This document shows positions 63,025-64,000 of a DNA stretch of 64,000 nt, one piece after another (position 1 is the first letter of the stretch; each line of letters begins with the position of its first letter). The position numbers were made by a program, and so were the translations under genes. The notes under the pieces were generated by a model. It saw only the letters and a program-made list of their open reading frames with translations, searched no databases and was not told where the DNA came from. The stretch spans positions 1-64,000 of the forward strand of contig CAJVYQ010000023.1 in NCBI GenBank assembly GCA_913009825.1, written 5' to 3'. The stretch is from an uncultured Deferribacteres bacterium. GTDB lineage: Bacteria > Zhuqueibacterota > JdFR-76 > DREG01.

Positions 63025-64000
63025 ATGCAGAATGAAAATATCCTGAAAAAACTCCGCTGGTATTTTTTAGCCGGCCTGGCAGGTTTTTTAGTTTACGCGC
63101 TGGTTTTCCCGCGGTTGGACGATCTGTCAAATCTGCAACTAAAGTACTCCGAAGATCAGGTAAAACAGAAAATTGCCGATTTGGCCCAAGAATTTCATGT
63201 TGATCTCACAGGATTAAAATCTGAAATATCCCTGCGGCGTAACACCGATATTACGGACTATACGCAAAAAAACCTGGGTTTGCGGGCCGCAATTGACCTG
63301 ATGAAAAAGGGCTTGCCTGCCTATCACTGGCATGTAGCATATAAAACCCCGAAAAGCAAAATGGATACCACCGCTTCAACCATTATCTCTCTGGGGGGTG
63401 ACCAGCCGGGAAAATCAAACCGGCGTGGCGATAAGACGGTTACTTTTCGCATCTCCACAGACGACCGCTTGCTCTCTTTTATAAGAAATTTCCCGCCTGA
63501 TACAGTAACGCACAATTTGGCGAAAATAACCGCCGAATCCGCGGAGAAAATATTGCAGCAACAGACCGCAATTTCATCCTGGAAATTACTTGATCAGCAG
63601 GAAAGCAAAAGACAACGCCGGATTTTTAACCATTTTCGCTGGGTTACTCACCAGGTTACCTGGACCGACAGTCTGATCGCTGTCATGAATTTTCGCAGTA
63701 ATGATCTGGTTCGGTTTGATCTGTCCACCGGAATTTTACAGAGCCGGGAAAAGAAATTCAGTGCGGATGATTTTTGGGGAATTTTTAAAGTTGTATTCGT
63801 CCTGATTTTTTCCATCATTGTGCTGATTAATTTGATGAAACGACTGCGACAGGATAAAATAGAATTCAAGAATGCCTGGATAATAGGCGGCATTGCCGCA
63901 TTTATGACGATCCTCAAAGCAATATCGGGCTTGCAAAATAATTCATTTTTAGAAGTAGTCCTGGGCGCTTTGTTGGGAGCGCCGTTTCTCGGTGTGTTCG
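63025..64000 (+). CDS. Membrane protein with large extracytoplasmic domain, cut by window end
   Basis: The reading frame is open from ATG 63025 (behind agggaa) to the last base, at least 325 residues. One helix (about 11-29) is followed by about 225 residues outside the membrane with no recognised motif (region ESLR-like, RISTDDRLLSFIRNFPPD). Then come helices at about 253-272, 286-303 and 310-325. The layout (N-terminal helix, long soluble part, then a bundle of helices starting KNAWIIGGIAAFMTILKAISG) is like FCB membrane proteins whose C-terminal part is a CPBP (Abi) intramembrane protease. The catalytic motifs would lie beyond the window, so this is only a guess. Confidence 0.6.
   Translation, partial: MQNENILKKLRWYFLAGLAGFLVYALVFPRLDDLSNLQLKYSEDQVKQKIADLAQEFHVDLTGLKSEISLRRNTDITDYTQKNLGLRAAIDLMKKGLPAYHWHVAYKTPKSKMDTTASTIISLGGDQPGKSNRRGDKTVTFRISTDDRLLSFIRNFPPDTVTHNLAKITAESAEKILQQQTAISSWKLLDQQESKRQRRIFNHFRWVTHQVTWTDSLIAVMNFRSNDLVRFDLSTGILQSREKKFSADDFWGIFKVVFVLIFSIIVLINLMKRLRQDKIEFKNAWIIGGIAAFMTILKAISGLQNNSFLEVVLGALLGAPFLGVF

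Noticed and set aside
1-64000. CRISPR arrays
   Set aside because: The many repeats are dispersed, inverted and of unequal spacing. No regular repeat-spacer pattern or cas gene was seen.
1-64000. tRNA or rRNA genes
   Set aside because: No cloverleaf with a TTCGAAT-type loop and no conserved rRNA text was found; isolated ttcgaac matches lie inside protein genes.
1-64000. A transposase or IS66/IS1380 gene driving the elements
   Set aside because: None of the protein-coding frames resembles a transposase. The link to IS families rests only on end sequence and duplication length.

Overview
The window reads as chromosome of a Gram-negative (diderm) bacterium of moderate GC content, most likely from the Fibrobacterota-Chlorobiota-Bacteroidota (FCB) superphylum, with a Calditrichota/KSB1-like lineage as the best guess. 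The reasons are a fused LpxC-FabZ protein, a PorX-type response regulator with a PglZ domain, a DUF3078-like secreted protein, TamB/BamA/Skp and lipid A genes, and several CHASE2, FecR and HDOD signalling proteins. The lineage is inferred from gene content only; no rRNA or tRNA gene is visible.

Layout. (1) 491-7234: an envelope-sensing locus with a secreted fibronectin-like protein, a FecR-domain protein, an outer-membrane protein and a CHASE2 adenylate cyclase. (2) 7580-8906, minus strand: an MBL-fold nuclease and a decayed TtcA-like PP-loop gene. (3) 9730-18897: a PorX-like regulator followed by housekeeping genes (tsaE, tsaB, rimI, accD, surE, guaA, glmS). (4) 19282-37195: cell-envelope biogenesis (a penicillin-binding-protein-activator-like protein, uppS, tamB, bamA, skp, lpxD, lpxC-fabZ, lpxA, a LipM-like acyltransferase, dxr, rseP), then a YigZ/IMPACT protein, a CorC/TlyC-like membrane protein and, on the minus strand, lhgO. 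(5) 41495-52250: a signalling island of two large histidine kinases and three response regulators, none with a DNA-binding domain. (6) 52846-63999: a DUF3078 protein, a LEA14-like lipoprotein, an MscS channel, a small BON-like protein, a bifunctional-nuclease family protein, a TPR lipoprotein, an AmpG-like transporter, a D-aminopeptidase (minus strand) and a membrane protein cut by the window edge.

The most striking feature is the intergenic DNA. Nearly every long gap holds small palindromic elements without a transposase. Two groups carry direct evidence of transposition. Four elements of exactly 150 bp (ends CCTAAATTGAGCGATT) are each flanked by a perfect 5-bp direct repeat. A heterogeneous group whose ends begin GTAA/GTAAC (33 to 518 bp) has 8-bp flanking direct repeats, four of them perfect. 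Several copies sit exactly on the 3' ends of genes and supply the present stop codon or C-terminal residues. The GTAA ends and 8-bp duplications resemble IS66-family elements, so I infer that they are non-autonomous derivatives mobilised in trans. This is the best candidate for an undescribed system in the window.
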